A stretch of DNA of 51,146 nucleotides from Streptomyces apricus (GCF_008369065.1 NZ_VDFC01000050.1:52329-103474), one strand, 5' to 3'. Shown: positions 23,486 through 32,029, counted from the first letter of the stretch. Numbers and translations: made by a program. The notes: a model not told the origin generated them from the sequence alone.

Positions 23486-24595
23486 ATGAAGCGGTTGATC
23501 GTCGCAGCAGGAGGAGGGGGCGACGCTGTCGCCGCCGCCATGCTTCACGCCGCCCTCTACGGCGACAAGGACCAGGCGATGATCCTCACGTACGCGTGGG
23601 ACCGCCTCCTCATCGACCCGGTACCGGGCCCGCGGGGACCGGACAACTTCACCGGCCTCCACCAGCTCACTCCCGCAGTCTGGGCAGTGCCGGCGGACGC
23701 CCGCCCGATCGCACCAGCGGGCTCCACGCTCCCGCGGCTCGCGGCGGAGCTCCCGCACACGTTCGCGCTGATCGACCCGCACCACGGCGCCGAAGGCATC
23801 ACGCGCCAGCTCGAAGAACTGATCAGCCACCTGTCCCCGGAGTCGATCGACCTGCTCGACGTGGGAGGCGACATCCTCGCCCGAGGCGACGAGCCGACAC
23901 TGAAGAGCCCGCTCGCAGACGCCCTCACGCTGGCAGCGTGCTGCCAGGTGAACGCGCCCGTGCGACTGCTGGTCGCAGGCCCCGGCCTGGACGGCGAACT
24001 CCCACCCGACGAGGTGCGCGGACTGCTGGACACTCTCATCCACACCTTCACAGCGAAGGACGTCGAGCCGGTCGGCTCGATCCTGGAGTGGCACCCTTCG
24101 GAAGCCACGGGGATGCTCGCCGCCACCGCGAGAGGAGTTCGCGGCACCTGCGAGGTCCGAGACGCCGGCCTCCCGATCGCGCTGACGGACGAAGGCCCGA
24201 CCGTCCACGAGGTCGACCTGGACAACGCCCTCGCCCGCAACCAACTGGCCCGCGCCGTCATGGCGACCGAAACCCTGACCGAGGCCGAGGCGCACAGCCG
24301 CGAAATCTGCGGCCACTCGGAGATCGACTACGAACGCAACAAGGCCGCAGGGCTCAAGGGCCAGCAGCCCACGGACCTGGTCCCGCAGTCTGTCTTGCCC
24401 CGACTCGACAAGTTCAAGGCCGAGGCCAGGCGCCGCGGAGTCACACACACGACGTTCCGCCACCTCACCGAGGCCTTGAACCTCAACGGCACCCAGCGCG
24501 AGGACTTGCGCCAACTCCTTATCAGCAGCCGCCCCGAGCAGTACACGGCGCCTTTGTGGCGCATCACCACCAATGACCCTGAGCCCACCACATGA
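23486..24595 (+). CDS. DUF1152 domain protein
   Basis: A 369-aa protein beginning MKRLIVAAGGGGDAVAAAML, the glycine-rich opening of the DUF1152 family. A DLLDVGGDILARGDE segment (about 126-140) and GPGLDGELPPDEV follow. The last 60 residues (RRRGVTHTTFRHL ... EQYTAPLWR) form a distinct small helical end that recurs, broken, at 28.5 kb. The biochemical function is unknown to me; the family looks like a nucleotide-binding Rossmann-type enzyme. The stop overlaps the next ATG (ATGA). It is the first gene after tRNA-Gly. Confidence 0.85.
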   Translation: MKRLIVAAGGGGDAVAAAMLHAALYGDKDQAMILTYAWDRLLIDPVPGPRGPDNFTGLHQLTPAVWAVPADARPIAPAGSTLPRLAAELPHTFALIDPHHGAEGITRQLEELISHLSPESIDLLDVGGDILARGDEPTLKSPLADALTLAACCQVNAPVRLLVAGPGLDGELPPDEVRGLLDTLIHTFTAKDVEPVGSILEWHPSEATGMLAATARGVRGTCEVRDAGLPIALTDEGPTVHEVDLDNALARNQLARAVMATETLTEAEAHSREICGHSEIDYERNKAAGLKGQQPTDLVPQSVLPRLDKFKAEARRRGVTHTTFRHLTEALNLNGTQREDLRQLLISSRPEQYTAPLWRITTNDPEPTT

Positions 24596-24846
24596 GCGCA
24601 TTCAGCAGCGACCCCACGCTGAACGCGCAGGACGTGACGGACAACGGCACTGAGGTCGACGTCGCCACCAACCTGCTGAACGGCCACATCAGACTGTCGA
24701 TCCTCTGGACACAAGAGATCCTCCTGTCGCCCGACGACGCCGACCAGCTGGCCCAGGCCTTGCAACGGGCCGCAGCACAAAGCCGCAAGATCACAGCCAC
24801 CAAGGCACCCACGAAGCACGACGAGCCCCAGCCGAAGCCTGAGTAA
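24592..24846 (+). CDS. Small hypothetical protein coupled to DUF1152 gene
   Basis: An 84-aa soluble protein that starts inside the DUF1152 stop (ATGA). The sequence alternates charged and hydrophobic residues (TEVDVATNLLNGHIRLSILW), then SPDDADQLAQALQRAAAQS, and ends in a Lys/Pro tail. I do not recognise the family. Overlap and codon usage support a real gene, probably acting with the DUF1152 protein. Confidence 0.7.
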   Translation: MSAFSSDPTLNAQDVTDNGTEVDVATNLLNGHIRLSILWTQEILLSPDDADQLAQALQRAAAQSRKITATKAPTKHDEPQPKPE

Positions 24847-25155
24847 CAACTTTCTCTACGGGTTTCAAGTTCGCTTACTGGAATTAGGTACCTTGTGCGG
24901 CAGCTGGCCACAGATCCGGAGCTAGCGGCCTGCTACCATTCGACAGATCTTAGTTGGGTCGGCACCCGTTACTACCGAACCATGATCCACGCCGCTGGCC
25001 GTCGGAAGCGACGGAAGCTAAAGGGGGACAGCCTCTTCCCGGCGCTTAAACGGACGGATCCACCGCGAACGCACTTCTGGACCTGAACGACCAGCAATTA
25101 CTGACCACAACCAGAATTGACGCCCTTCGTAGACCAGCGCCGCAAACGGAAAAAG

Positions 25156-25326
25156 TTACCGACCTCTCTCCCCCTGCTCAGCGACGGCGCGCTGGATACT
25201 GCACCAAGTGCCATTCTCCGGACTCGATTTGAGGAACTCCAGAACTTCGGCAACTAGTCCACCCCTTGCGGCGCTTGGCTCCGCCATCGAGACTCCAGCG
25301 ACCTGTTGATCACGTACCACATACAC
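25156..25326 (-). CDS. Possible 56-aa protein or gene remnant
   Basis: A GTG-started frame (25326) of 56 codons ending in TAA. It contains a plausible helical segment GGLVAEVLEFLKSSPENGTW. There is no clear ribosome site and the frame continues upstream a few codons to a stop, so this may be the end of a decayed gene. Family unknown. Confidence 0.25.
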   Translation of the reverse strand: MYVVRDQQVAGVSMAEPSAARGGLVAEVLEFLKSSPENGTWCSIQRAVAEQGERGR

Positions 25327-25439
25327 GTCAGAACAGGCAGGGAACAGCTAGGAATCACAGAGCCAGTAGCAGCGCAGCGAGGAGCAGCCATCAGGCCTTT
25401 TCGCTAGTTCAGAGATCCGATTGACCGCCGGATTCCCTA

Positions 25440-25458
25440 AGCTTCCCAAGTTGAGAGT
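25440..25458 (+). repeat. Partial copy of the tRNA-Gly anticodon arm (candidate att remnant)
   Basis: AGCTTCCCAAGTTGAGAGT matches the tRNA-Gly anticodon arm at 23281-23299 in 18 of 19 bases. It lies 2.1 kb downstream of the tRNA in the same orientation, at the edge of AT-richer sequence. This is where a displaced tRNA fragment left by a site-specific element would be, but no integrase gene is present. Confidence 0.45.
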
Positions 25459-25488
25459 TCTAGGGGTAAGCGACAGATCGCGCGAAAA

Positions 25489-26379
25489 TTACGGGGCGTT
25501 ACTAGCTTCGCCCCAAGGAGCATCATCGGATATTTTCCACAGGCTCTCAAAGAAGTCCGAGCATTCTTTCACCATGTGTTCGGATTTTTGCGTTCCATCT
25601 CGAATATCCCACCCGGCCCTACCGCCCCGCGATAGCAGCGGATCCAGCAAGATTCGGTCAGGCCGACCGTAAGGAAACTCTGTCTTGCGAGCTATGTCAT
25701 AGAACGCAAAGAAAGCTGCATTGTCGCCGATTAGGCACACTTGGAATGCCGGAATGCCTGGGTAGATGCGAAACTGGAGCGACACTTGCACCTGCGTTCG
25801 ATCCCGAAGACGGCGAGCAAATAGGAGAAGATGGCTTGCGTAGTCCTCGGTCTTCGCCTCGGCGTACCTTCGAAATTCGGGATCATCCGATAACGTTTCG
25901 CCACTGTTCAGCTTGGATGGGATTTTCATTGGATTAGATAGGTCTGGCGTCAACATCCTGAATGTGACAGACTGAACGCGCCCCGGAGAATCATACAGAC
26001 GCATCAATGTCCCGCGCATGAGATCAAAGATTGATTCACCTGTATATCCAAGGAATCTCACATCAACGGCACGGCCGGTTTCGGATTCCTTGATTAGGTC
26101 AGCTCGGGAGGTGGGGTTTGCGAACCTGGTTGAAGCTTGACCACCCCGTGGATCATCCGCCAAATCTTTAATCGCGTCGTATAGCACATACGCCACTAGG
26201 CTCAAGAGTGCTCCAGCTGTGAATGCACTCCCTTGCAAGGCATCGCCGATAGGATTGAATATTTGAGCTGCCAGACCGAGAAGGAATATGCCCAGCAGGA
26301 TGCAGCGCGTGACTACTGGTTCTACAGTATTTCGAATGTAGCGGATAATTCCTGAAACTCGCACCGGAGAATCCGCCAT
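25489..26379 (-). CDS. Orphan membrane protein with two TM helices and soluble domain
   Basis: A 296-aa protein from the ATG at 26379, which has GGGGGAG five bases before it; the in-frame TTG at 26400 is less likely. Two hydrophobic segments near the N-terminus (CILLGIFLLGLAAQIF and AFTAGALLSLVAYVLY) anchor it; the remaining 215 residues should be cytoplasmic. That domain has segments VDVRFLGYTGESIF, LDPLLSRGGRAGWDI and FRIYPGIPAFQVCLIGDNAA. I cannot assign a family; a phospholipase-D-like or nucleotide-sensing fold is only a guess. Codon use is much less GC-rich than its neighbours and codon 163 is TTA, pointing to recent transfer. Confidence 0.75.
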   Translation of the reverse strand: MADSPVRVSGIIRYIRNTVEPVVTRCILLGIFLLGLAAQIFNPIGDALQGSAFTAGALLSLVAYVLYDAIKDLADDPRGGQASTRFANPTSRADLIKESETGRAVDVRFLGYTGESIFDLMRGTLMRLYDSPGRVQSVTFRMLTPDLSNPMKIPSKLNSGETLSDDPEFRRYAEAKTEDYASHLLLFARRLRDRTQVQVSLQFRIYPGIPAFQVCLIGDNAAFFAFYDIARKTEFPYGRPDRILLDPLLSRGGRAGWDIRDGTQKSEHMVKECSDFFESLWKISDDAPWGEASNAP

Positions 26380-26942
26380 GTCATCTCCCCCAAGAACCAA
26401 GCCTTTCCCGATTGAAACCCTTCATACCCTGCGAGCAACATCAGTAGTCCCCTGATGCCGTTTGTCTTCAGAGACGCCCAAAGCGAAGAGTTTCGCAATC
26501 TTGTCAACCACTTGGGTGCCTACGTCCGTGACACGCACTACCGGCCTGCGTGCGACGCAGCCGCGAACATCTGATCCGACATCTTTGCCATGATCCCTAT
26601 AGATCTACACGACGTCATACACGAAGCAGTCATGGCCGGGCACGCAGTCGCGCTGAGCGATCTAAAAGCAGGCAAGTTGGGCGACCAGGTTCGAGAGCGG
26701 TCCGAGATCATCGAGTGAAACTCTGAGCTGCGGGCCGTCTCAGTTTCCGTCTTGTTCACACCGTTCACGGCCGTTCAGGCTGGGCCCGGAGTCGCATCCA
26801 AGCCAGTGGACAACCTCCTATGAACCCAGGTGAACGGCCCCGACCGAGGCCCAAGAGCCCACCAACACAGCTGGAAAGCGTGTTGGCCTTCACGGTGGCG
26901 CCGGCCCACGACACCGCCAATTCCGGCAGCTAGGTTGAGGGC
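26380..26942. other. Accessory stretch with gene fragments only
   Basis: About 560 bp without a complete gene. Two short plus-strand frames look like coding remnants: 26455-26574 (MPFVFRDAQSEEFRNLVNHL..., 39 codons) and 26590-26822, which is interrupted by a TGA at 26716. Nothing else is supported. Confidence 0.55.
26590..26822 (+). pseudogene. Possible small gene broken by an internal stop
   Basis: The frame starts MIPIDLHDVIHEAVMAGHAV and reaches an in-frame TGA after 42 codons (26716-26718). It then continues with coherent-looking sequence (ELRAVSVSVLFTPFT) to a second stop at 26820. The family is unknown. It could be a 42-aa gene or the start of a decayed one. Confidence 0.3.
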
Positions 26943-27296
26943 GTGGACGAGGAAGCGATCACCATCAAGCTCACGCGCGATCAAGCGTTCGTGCTGTCGG
27001 ACTGGCTCTACCGAGTCATGTTCCGGTCCGACGACCTTCAAGGGATCATTGACGACCGAGCTGTCTGGTCGCCGGTCTACGCGATCTCCGGAACGCTGGA
27101 CAAGACGTTGAGCGAGATCTTCATGCCCGACTACGGGCCACGCCTTGAAGCGGCCAAGGAGCGTCTCCGCGCCGATCTGTACGGGGGAGCGGACCAGCCG
27201 ACTACGCCGGACCAGGACCCGACCGACGCACCACAAGCGCACCAGATCGAGCGGGGAACAGTGGGGAACCACGGCGAAAGCGACCCAGGTCAATGA
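26943..27296 (+). CDS. Hypothetical protein
   Basis: A 117-aa protein with a GTG start at 26943. Residues 1-80 look like a compact helical domain (ITIKLTRDQAFVLSDWLYRV, then WSPVYAISGTLDKTLSEIF), followed by a disordered hydrophilic tail. The codon bias is normal for Streptomyces. I do not recognise the family and the neighbours give no clue. Confidence 0.65.
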   Translation: MDEEAITIKLTRDQAFVLSDWLYRVMFRSDDLQGIIDDRAVWSPVYAISGTLDKTLSEIFMPDYGPRLEAAKERLRADLYGGADQPTTPDQDPTDAPQAHQIERGTVGNHGESDPGQ

Positions 27297-27519
27297 GACC
27301 CGGTGCCAGGTGAAAGCCCAGTTCAGCAGCCCTACCAGCCTCAAATGCCCGCAGCTTCCCAGGCGGCTGTACGGTGGCGAGGAGCACGCCAAAACGGATT
27401 CCGACCAAATGCGATGGCATCCCCGGACTCGTACCTCCGGTGAGTTCTACTCCCTCTCGGATCGTCACCTTCGTCCGACGATGAGGGCAACTCCGCAGCC
27501 TGTCGGGCGGTGAAATGTC

Positions 27520-27930
27520 TCAGACGACGTCGTGGATGTTGTGCTCGGTCAGGTCGGACGCGTGCCGGGCAATGGTGCTGTAGTCGGCGTCGTCATGGAG
27601 GACGGCCAAGCCGTGGTGGGCGGCAGTGGCGGCGATGGCGAGGTCCACTGCCGATGCACTGCGGTGCTCCCCGGCCTGTGCCATACGGTGTTGCACCGCG
27701 CTGATCCAACGCCCCGCGTTCTTCGGCACCGCGGCGTCGGGATAGAGGTCTGAGAACATTTCCGCGATCTCGCCGTACTCGCGGCTGTTTCGGGCGCTGT
27801 AAAGAAACTCAGCGCGTTGCATGTAGCAGGACGCGATGGCGCCGGCATCGATCGCGTCGTACCAGGACGCTTGCAGTTTTGGCTCGCGGAGCAGCCGGAC
27901 CAGGCCGGACGTGTCGAGCAGGTAGATCAC
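27520..27930 (-). CDS. vapC: VapC-type PIN-domain toxin
   Basis: A 136-aa PIN-domain ribonuclease. The first acidic residue lies in YLLDTSGLVRLL, further acidic positions in QRAEFLYSARNS (Glu) and ASAVDLAIAATAAHHGLAVLHDDADY (Asp residues of the metal site, about 93-117). VapC toxins cleave RNA, often tRNA, when the antitoxin is degraded. It begins with GTG overlapping the antitoxin stop by 4 bp (GTGA). Confidence 0.93.
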   Translation of the reverse strand: MIYLLDTSGLVRLLREPKLQASWYDAIDAGAIASCYMQRAEFLYSARNSREYGEIAEMFSDLYPDAAVPKNAGRWISAVQHRMAQAGEHRSASAVDLAIAATAAHHGLAVLHDDADYSTIARHASDLTEHNIHDVV

Positions 27931-28148
27931 CGGCTGCGCTTCTCAGCCTGGTGCAGACGCTCGGCATCCCCGACGGCACCCCACTCACGCGCACGCTCGA
28001 AGTGACGGCTTATGCGCGCCGCGCGCTCCTGCTGCTCGGCGTAGAAGTTCAGAGCAAGATTGACCGCCTCCTTCTTGGTCCGGACGTGAGCCAGAGCCAT
28101 AGCGCGTTCCAGGGCGTCGTCGTCGATGTCGATCTGGGTCACGGACAT
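27927..28148 (-). CDS. vapB: VapB-type antitoxin
   Basis: A 73-aa protein. The N-terminal TQIDIDDDALERAMALAHVR plus KKEAVNLALNFY is the ribbon-helix-helix pattern of VapB antitoxins; the C-terminal half (about 45-73) would wrap the toxin. The ATG at 28148 has AGGAGG upstream. It is translationally coupled to vapC. The pair probably represses its own promoter through sites upstream of 28148. Confidence 0.92.
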   Translation of the reverse strand: MSVTQIDIDDDALERAMALAHVRTKKEAVNLALNFYAEQQERAARISRHFERAREWGAVGDAERLHQAEKRSR

Positions 28149-28640
28149 ACCGCGCCTCCTACACGATGTTGATGATGTACATAGAAGAATACGTCACCAA
28201 CATTTACGGGTCCACCCGTCGGCTCTGGTGTGTGCAGTCGCGACGGACTCTTCAGATCCGTCCCACAGACGATGCGGTCCGGTCAGCGCAGGAGCTGCGG
28301 GCTGTACGGCCCTGCTGCCGGTCACGCCCGTGCCCACAACGTGCCCGTAGGAGCGGACCACCATGGTCAACAGCGGTGCCACCTAGCACTCACACCTGTC
28401 GCGACAGAACGAATCCGTGCAACTCAGAAGCCGTGCATCGGCCCAAGCGCCGTCACAGCGGCCGAGAGCCTCGACGAGTTCGAGGACGAGGCCGTGCGCC
28501 ACGGAGTTACGGAATCATGGAGTCACGCACACGGCGTTCCGTCGCCTCCTCGTCGAGGTTCTGGATCTCAACGGCTCTCAGTCGGAGGATCTGCGTCGCG
28601 TCCTCATCGGCAACCGTCTGGAGCAGTACTCTGCGGCTCC
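28149..28640. other. vapBC promoter side and decayed DNA before the HEAT-like gene
   Basis: About 490 bp. The first 60 bp hold the vapBC promoter, including the 8-bp palindrome ATGTACAT. The middle (28.2-28.46 kb) shows no supportable gene. The last 170 bp are a broken DUF1152 end, listed separately. Confidence 0.55.
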
Positions 28641-28644
28641 ATGA
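28467..28644 (+). pseudogene. Broken C-terminal remnant of a second DUF1152 gene
   Basis: The translation SLDEFEDEAVRHGVT, then after a frame change HGVTHTAFRRLLVEVLDL, NGSQSEDLRR and EQYSA parallels the end of the intact DUF1152 protein at 24.4-24.6 kb (RLDKFKAEARRRGVTHTTF ... NGTQREDLRQ ... EQYTA). About 16 extra bases near 28507, with GGAG at both edges, cause the frameshift. The rest of the gene is missing. Its TGA overlaps the next ATG, as in the intact copy. Confidence 0.8.
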
Positions 28645-29435
28645 CAGATCCCATGACGTGTGCCGACGGGTCGTCACCGGTCGGTCTGCCCGATCCTCGG
28701 CACACGCTGACGAGTACCGACTGGGCTGCGCTGGAGCATGCTTACGGACCTGCCACGGACGCGCCCAGGATGCTGAGCGCGCTGTGGGATTCCGAGCAGA
28801 GCGTGCGGACCCAGGCGCTGGAGTACCTGCACCACACCCTGCATCACCAGAACACCCTCTACAGCGCGACGGTGGCCGCGGCCCTCTACGTGGCCGCGAT
28901 CCTTGCGGACCCGCGAACGAACTGGGGTGTCGACAAGGAACGCGGTTCCTTTCCCGGGCCCGTGCGCGCCGAACTGCTGACCTGGATCGCCTCGGTGGCG
29001 GACGAAGTCACCGACAAGGCGGAGAGGACTAGCCGGGAGTTCGGGTTCCCGCTCGACGGCTACTCACCGGCCCTGGGCATCCTGGAGATACGCCCGCTGC
29101 TGTTCACCGCCGCGCATGACGCCACGGACGATCCCGATCGCCACGTACGCGAAGCAGCGATCGTCGCCTGCATCCCTCTCCTGGACGATCCTCGGCTGTT
29201 GCGTCATCGGTCCGCCCTGGTGCCCCTGGTTCGGGAGGTGTTGGGCACGAGCGACCTGTGGCAGCACCGCGAACGAGCCATCGACGCGCTGGACGCATGG
29301 GGCGAAGACTCCTCAGGGCTCGAAGGCCAGCGGAACCCTTTCCTGTTCTGCGACGCCGATCTGCCGTCCATCGACTCATCGCCCTGGGGACACGCCTCCG
29401 GCTCGGACGGATGCTGCGAGGAGCCGCCCTTCTGA
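28641..29435 (+). CDS. HEAT/ARM-like repeat protein
   Basis: A 264-aa soluble protein from the ATG at 28641 (a second ATG four codons on is possible). It is alpha-helical throughout with repeat-like pairs such as ALWDSEQSVRTQALEYLHHT and DDPDRHVREAAIVACIPLL, typical of HEAT/PBS-lyase-like scaffolds. Such proteins bind other proteins; the partner is unknown. Its start overlaps the stop of the DUF1152 remnant, so it was probably coupled to that gene before it decayed. The end is Cys/Ser-rich and disordered. Confidence 0.75.
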   Translation: MTDPMTCADGSSPVGLPDPRHTLTSTDWAALEHAYGPATDAPRMLSALWDSEQSVRTQALEYLHHTLHHQNTLYSATVAAALYVAAILADPRTNWGVDKERGSFPGPVRAELLTWIASVADEVTDKAERTSREFGFPLDGYSPALGILEIRPLLFTAAHDATDDPDRHVREAAIVACIPLLDDPRLLRHRSALVPLVREVLGTSDLWQHRERAIDALDAWGEDSSGLEGQRNPFLFCDADLPSIDSSPWGHASGSDGCCEEPPF

Positions 29436-29476
29436 CTGCCCGCATCGGCGTCGTGATCGCTCATCCGCTCCCGGTC

Positions 29477-29500
29477 GGAGCCGGAGCCGGAGCCGGAGCC
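29477..29500. repeat. Hexamer tandem repeat (GGAGCC)4
   Basis: Four perfect copies of GGAGCC in the intergenic gap after the HEAT-like gene. Likely a simple microsatellite. Confidence 0.8.
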
Positions 29501-29575
29501 GGCCGAGCATCGACCCGATAAAGCCTCAGCAGACCGGCTTGGCTACAGCCTTCCCACCAGTTCTTGAAGTGGCGC

Positions 29576-30274
29576 TCAGCCTCCGCCGTGCAGTGCGCTG
29601 CTGATCTCCAGAAGGCGTCCCTCCGGTAGAGCGAAGGCGTTGCTCGGGTTTCGGTAGGAGTGCCCACCGTCGTTGATCCAGATGCCGCCTGTCGACCTCC
29701 ACCGGGCGGGAGCCCACTGGCCCTGGTTCTCAAGGAGCGTCCTTGCGACGTCGGCGGGGTCTTCGATCAAGGTGAGGGCGGCAAGCGCAGAGGTGAGGAC
29801 CGCGGCTGCGTCGTCGGGAAGCAGTGCGTCCCCGAGCGTGGGGAAGAGCAGCAGGAGACGGGCGTCAGCATCATGGATGCCTTCTGTCACCGGCTGGCGA
29901 GCGGCGGACAGCAGTTCCGGCCAGGCCATGCCGGGCCCCATGAAGTGACCGTCGTCCACGGCGAGGGTCTCCGCCTCGGACCAAGCCGGCTGGTGGATCA
30001 GATAGTCCACGCCCCATTCGTCCACGAAGTTGCGGTAGACGACGTAAATGGTGTGACCGGAGCGTAGCGGCACGCTGAACATCGGCCATGCGTGCTCGGC
30101 GGACAGTGTGCGATACAGGTCCATGGCCGCATCCCAGTCGGCGCCGAACGCGGCTCGTTGTGCGTCCTCCCCACGCAGGCTGGAACCGAAGTGCACGAGC
30201 CAGAACAGCGGGTCGTCCAGGTAGGCGTCGCCCTGGACCAAGGGGCCGCCTTCGTATCCGGGGATCTTGAGCAC
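29576..30274 (-). CDS. Hypothetical protein
   Basis: A 232-aa soluble protein starting MLKIPGYEGG. It is rich in Trp and Tyr, with segments FWLVHFGSSLRG, TIYVVYRNFVDEWGVDYLIH and TLLENQGQWAPARWRSTGGI. I do not recognise a named family, though similar proteins seem common in Streptomyces. No signal peptide, membrane helix or catalytic motif was seen. Codon usage is normal. Confidence 0.75.
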   Translation of the reverse strand: MLKIPGYEGGPLVQGDAYLDDPLFWLVHFGSSLRGEDAQRAAFGADWDAAMDLYRTLSAEHAWPMFSVPLRSGHTIYVVYRNFVDEWGVDYLIHQPAWSEAETLAVDDGHFMGPGMAWPELLSAARQPVTEGIHDADARLLLLFPTLGDALLPDDAAAVLTSALAALTLIEDPADVARTLLENQGQWAPARWRSTGGIWINDGGHSYRNPSNAFALPEGRLLEISSALHGGG

Positions 30275-30323
30275 CCGCAGATGATGGCATGCGCGGCAGC
30301 CACGGCGTCATCGCGTACTTCCG

Positions 30324-30371
30324 GCTTGCCCGGGACGGCGCTTGCCCAGGACGGCGCTTGCCCGGGACGGC
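30324..30371. repeat. Three tandem 16-bp repeats
   Basis: GCTTGCCCGGGACGGC is repeated three times end to end (one base change in the middle copy) in the gap between the hypothetical gene and the ArsR gene. Confidence 0.85.
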
Positions 30372-30447
30372 TGCGGCGAGGCCGGCCGGCGCGGGGCGCG
30401 TATCGGAGGCAGTGACCGAGAAGGCCGGCGGCGGGGAACAGTGGGGT

Positions 30448-31428
30448 TCAGGTGTCGGTGCGGAGCATCGATGCGCCTGCCGGGGTGAGCGTGTGCAGGA
30501 CGTTTCCGCCGTGTCGGCTGCTGATCAGCAGGCCCGCGCCGCGCAGTACCCCGGTGTGTTTGCTGACGGAGGACGGGGAGATCCCCACCGCGCGGGCGAT
30601 CTCCCCGGTGGTGGCGCCCGCTCCCGACGCGGCGACGCGCAGCACGGTCGTCCGGGTGCGTCCCAGCAGCGCCGTCAGCGGGCTGGCGGGGGCCGCCGCG
30701 ATCGGTTCGTGCAGCAAGGGGTAGATCAGCACGGGCGGTAGTCCGGGGTCGGCCAGGCTGACGGGGCTGCCCCAGCAGAAGTAGGACGGTACGAGCCGGA
30801 TGCCCCGTCCGCCCAGGTGCAGGTCCCGGTCCACCGGGTAGCGGACCTGGAGGACCGGGTGCTGCCAGCGCATGCCCGGCCCGAGCCCGGCCAGCATCCC
30901 CTGGACGCCCCCGTCGAGCAGTTCGCGGCAGGACGAGGACCGTCCTGCTTCCAGACGGGCATGGATCTGGTCGGCGAACGGGCGTACGGCGACCTCGTGA
31001 TAGGAACGGATGGCGGCCACGAGGTCCCGGCGTTCCTGCCGGCCGGTCAGCCGCCGCACCCACGCCGGGACCCGGACGTACCCGTGGAGCAGGGCCAGTT
31101 CACGGCCCACCCGGCCGGAGGGCGTGGACACGATGGCGTCGAGTGCGGCGTCCAGTCCCTCGTCGGCGCAGCTCGACTGGTCGGGCGTCAGGAAATCAGG
31201 AAAGTACCGGGCTCTCGGAAACAGGGGCAGGAGCACCTCGCGCACGATGCGGTCGAGTCGCTGCTCACGCAGTCGGGCATGGGTGGTCCGGTACCACCCG
31301 GCGTATGCCCAGCGGCCCGCGCGGGTCTGAAAGCGGTGCAGACTCGCGGCCACTTCCCAGAGTGCGTCGGGCGCCCTGGCCATCCGGGTGCTCGCCAGGT
31401 CAGCATCCGTGAAGTGAATTCGGAGCAC
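30448..31428 (-). CDS. ArsR-type winged-helix regulator (DUF5937-like N-domain)
   Basis: A 326-aa protein from the GTG at 31428 (VLRIHFTDADLASTRMA), preceded by AGGGGG. The first 240 residues match the all-helical DUF5937-like region found in long Streptomyces ArsR proteins. The C-terminal 80 residues are a winged helix: TTGEIARAVGISPSSVSKHT and LISSRHGGNVLHTLTPAG. No metal-binding cysteine pair of classical ArsR is present. It is divergent from the I36 inhibitor gene, which it may regulate. Confidence 0.85.
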   Translation of the reverse strand: MLRIHFTDADLASTRMARAPDALWEVAASLHRFQTRAGRWAYAGWYRTTHARLREQRLDRIVREVLLPLFPRARYFPDFLTPDQSSCADEGLDAALDAIVSTPSGRVGRELALLHGYVRVPAWVRRLTGRQERRDLVAAIRSYHEVAVRPFADQIHARLEAGRSSSCRELLDGGVQGMLAGLGPGMRWQHPVLQVRYPVDRDLHLGGRGIRLVPSYFCWGSPVSLADPGLPPVLIYPLLHEPIAAAPASPLTALLGRTRTTVLRVAASGAGATTGEIARAVGISPSSVSKHTGVLRGAGLLISSRHGGNVLHTLTPAGASMLRTDT

Positions 31429-31537
31429 GCCGTTCCCCCTTACGACCAGGGCTTTTTCCCCCTGGCGACACAGCATGGCCAGGAGAACGGGCACTGGCAA
31501 TAGTGAGGGCGCCCGAATCGAGCAGTGAGGGGAAAAG

Positions 31538-32029
31538 ATGAGACGTATATTGGCCATGATCGCAGGAGTGGTTCTCCTGCTAGGTTGCATGGCCGGTACC
31601 TCGGCGGCCAGTTCGGCGAACAGCTCCGGAAATCAGAAGCAGGCGTCCGCGACGGCATTCAAGTCGGTAAAGGTCGCCGCGGCACCGTCCGGATGCGGTT
31701 CGGGGAATTTCTGCTTCTGGCCGAACGCCGGTTACTCGCCGGCGGGAAATCCGGGGGAACTCTCAGGACGGAACGCCGACTGGTCCGTCTTCAGCCGCAG
31801 CGCCTGTCCCAACGGCAACTGGGACAACTGCGCGTCCTCGGACTACAACAACGGAAACAGCTGCGAAGCCATCGTCTGGACCGGGAAGTCCTACTCGGGC
31901 AGCGCGGGCATCGTGTACCGCGGCACCGGCGGTGACTTCAACTCCACGTTCAACAACGCGGTCTCCTCGAACAGCTGGAGTACCGCTTCCGGCGGTACGA
32001 GCTCGGCGTGCGGCGGTCCCGTACCGTAG
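31538..32029 (+). CDS. Secreted peptidase inhibitor family I36 protein
   Basis: A 163-aa protein with a signal peptide (basic start, MIAGVVLLLGCMAGTSAASS). The mature part has the beta-gamma-crystallin-like inhibitor pattern: CGSGNFCFWPNAGYS, NADWSVFSRSACPNG and GIVYRGTGGDF. Family I36 includes the Streptomyces metalloprotease inhibitor SMPI. A clear GAGGGG site precedes the ATG at 31538. Divergent from the ArsR-like gene. Confidence 0.85.
   Translation: MRRILAMIAGVVLLLGCMAGTSAASSANSSGNQKQASATAFKSVKVAAAPSGCGSGNFCFWPNAGYSPAGNPGELSGRNADWSVFSRSACPNGNWDNCASSDYNNGNSCEAIVWTGKSYSGSAGIVYRGTGGDFNSTFNNAVSSNSWSTASGGTSSACGGPVP

Larger units (their letters stand above)
24847..25488. other. AT-richer stretch without a confident gene
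   Basis: About 640 bp with visibly lower GC than its surroundings. A 63-codon frame at 24895-25086 (plus) has no family pattern and poor codon bias. A short minus-strand frame (25156-25326) and a tRNA-like fragment (25440-25458) are listed separately. No promoter or hairpin stands out. It looks like decayed mobile or accessory DNA. Confidence 0.6.

Noticed and set aside
24895..25086. 63-codon plus-strand frame after the DUF1152 pair
   Set aside because: No ribosome site, no family pattern and codon use unlike nearby genes; listed only as part of an empty stretch.
29461..29733. Minus-strand frame with HFKNWWEGC, thought to be a transposase end
   Set aside because: No DDE or integrase motif, no terminal repeats, and most of it overlaps the hypothetical gene at 29576 in another frame.
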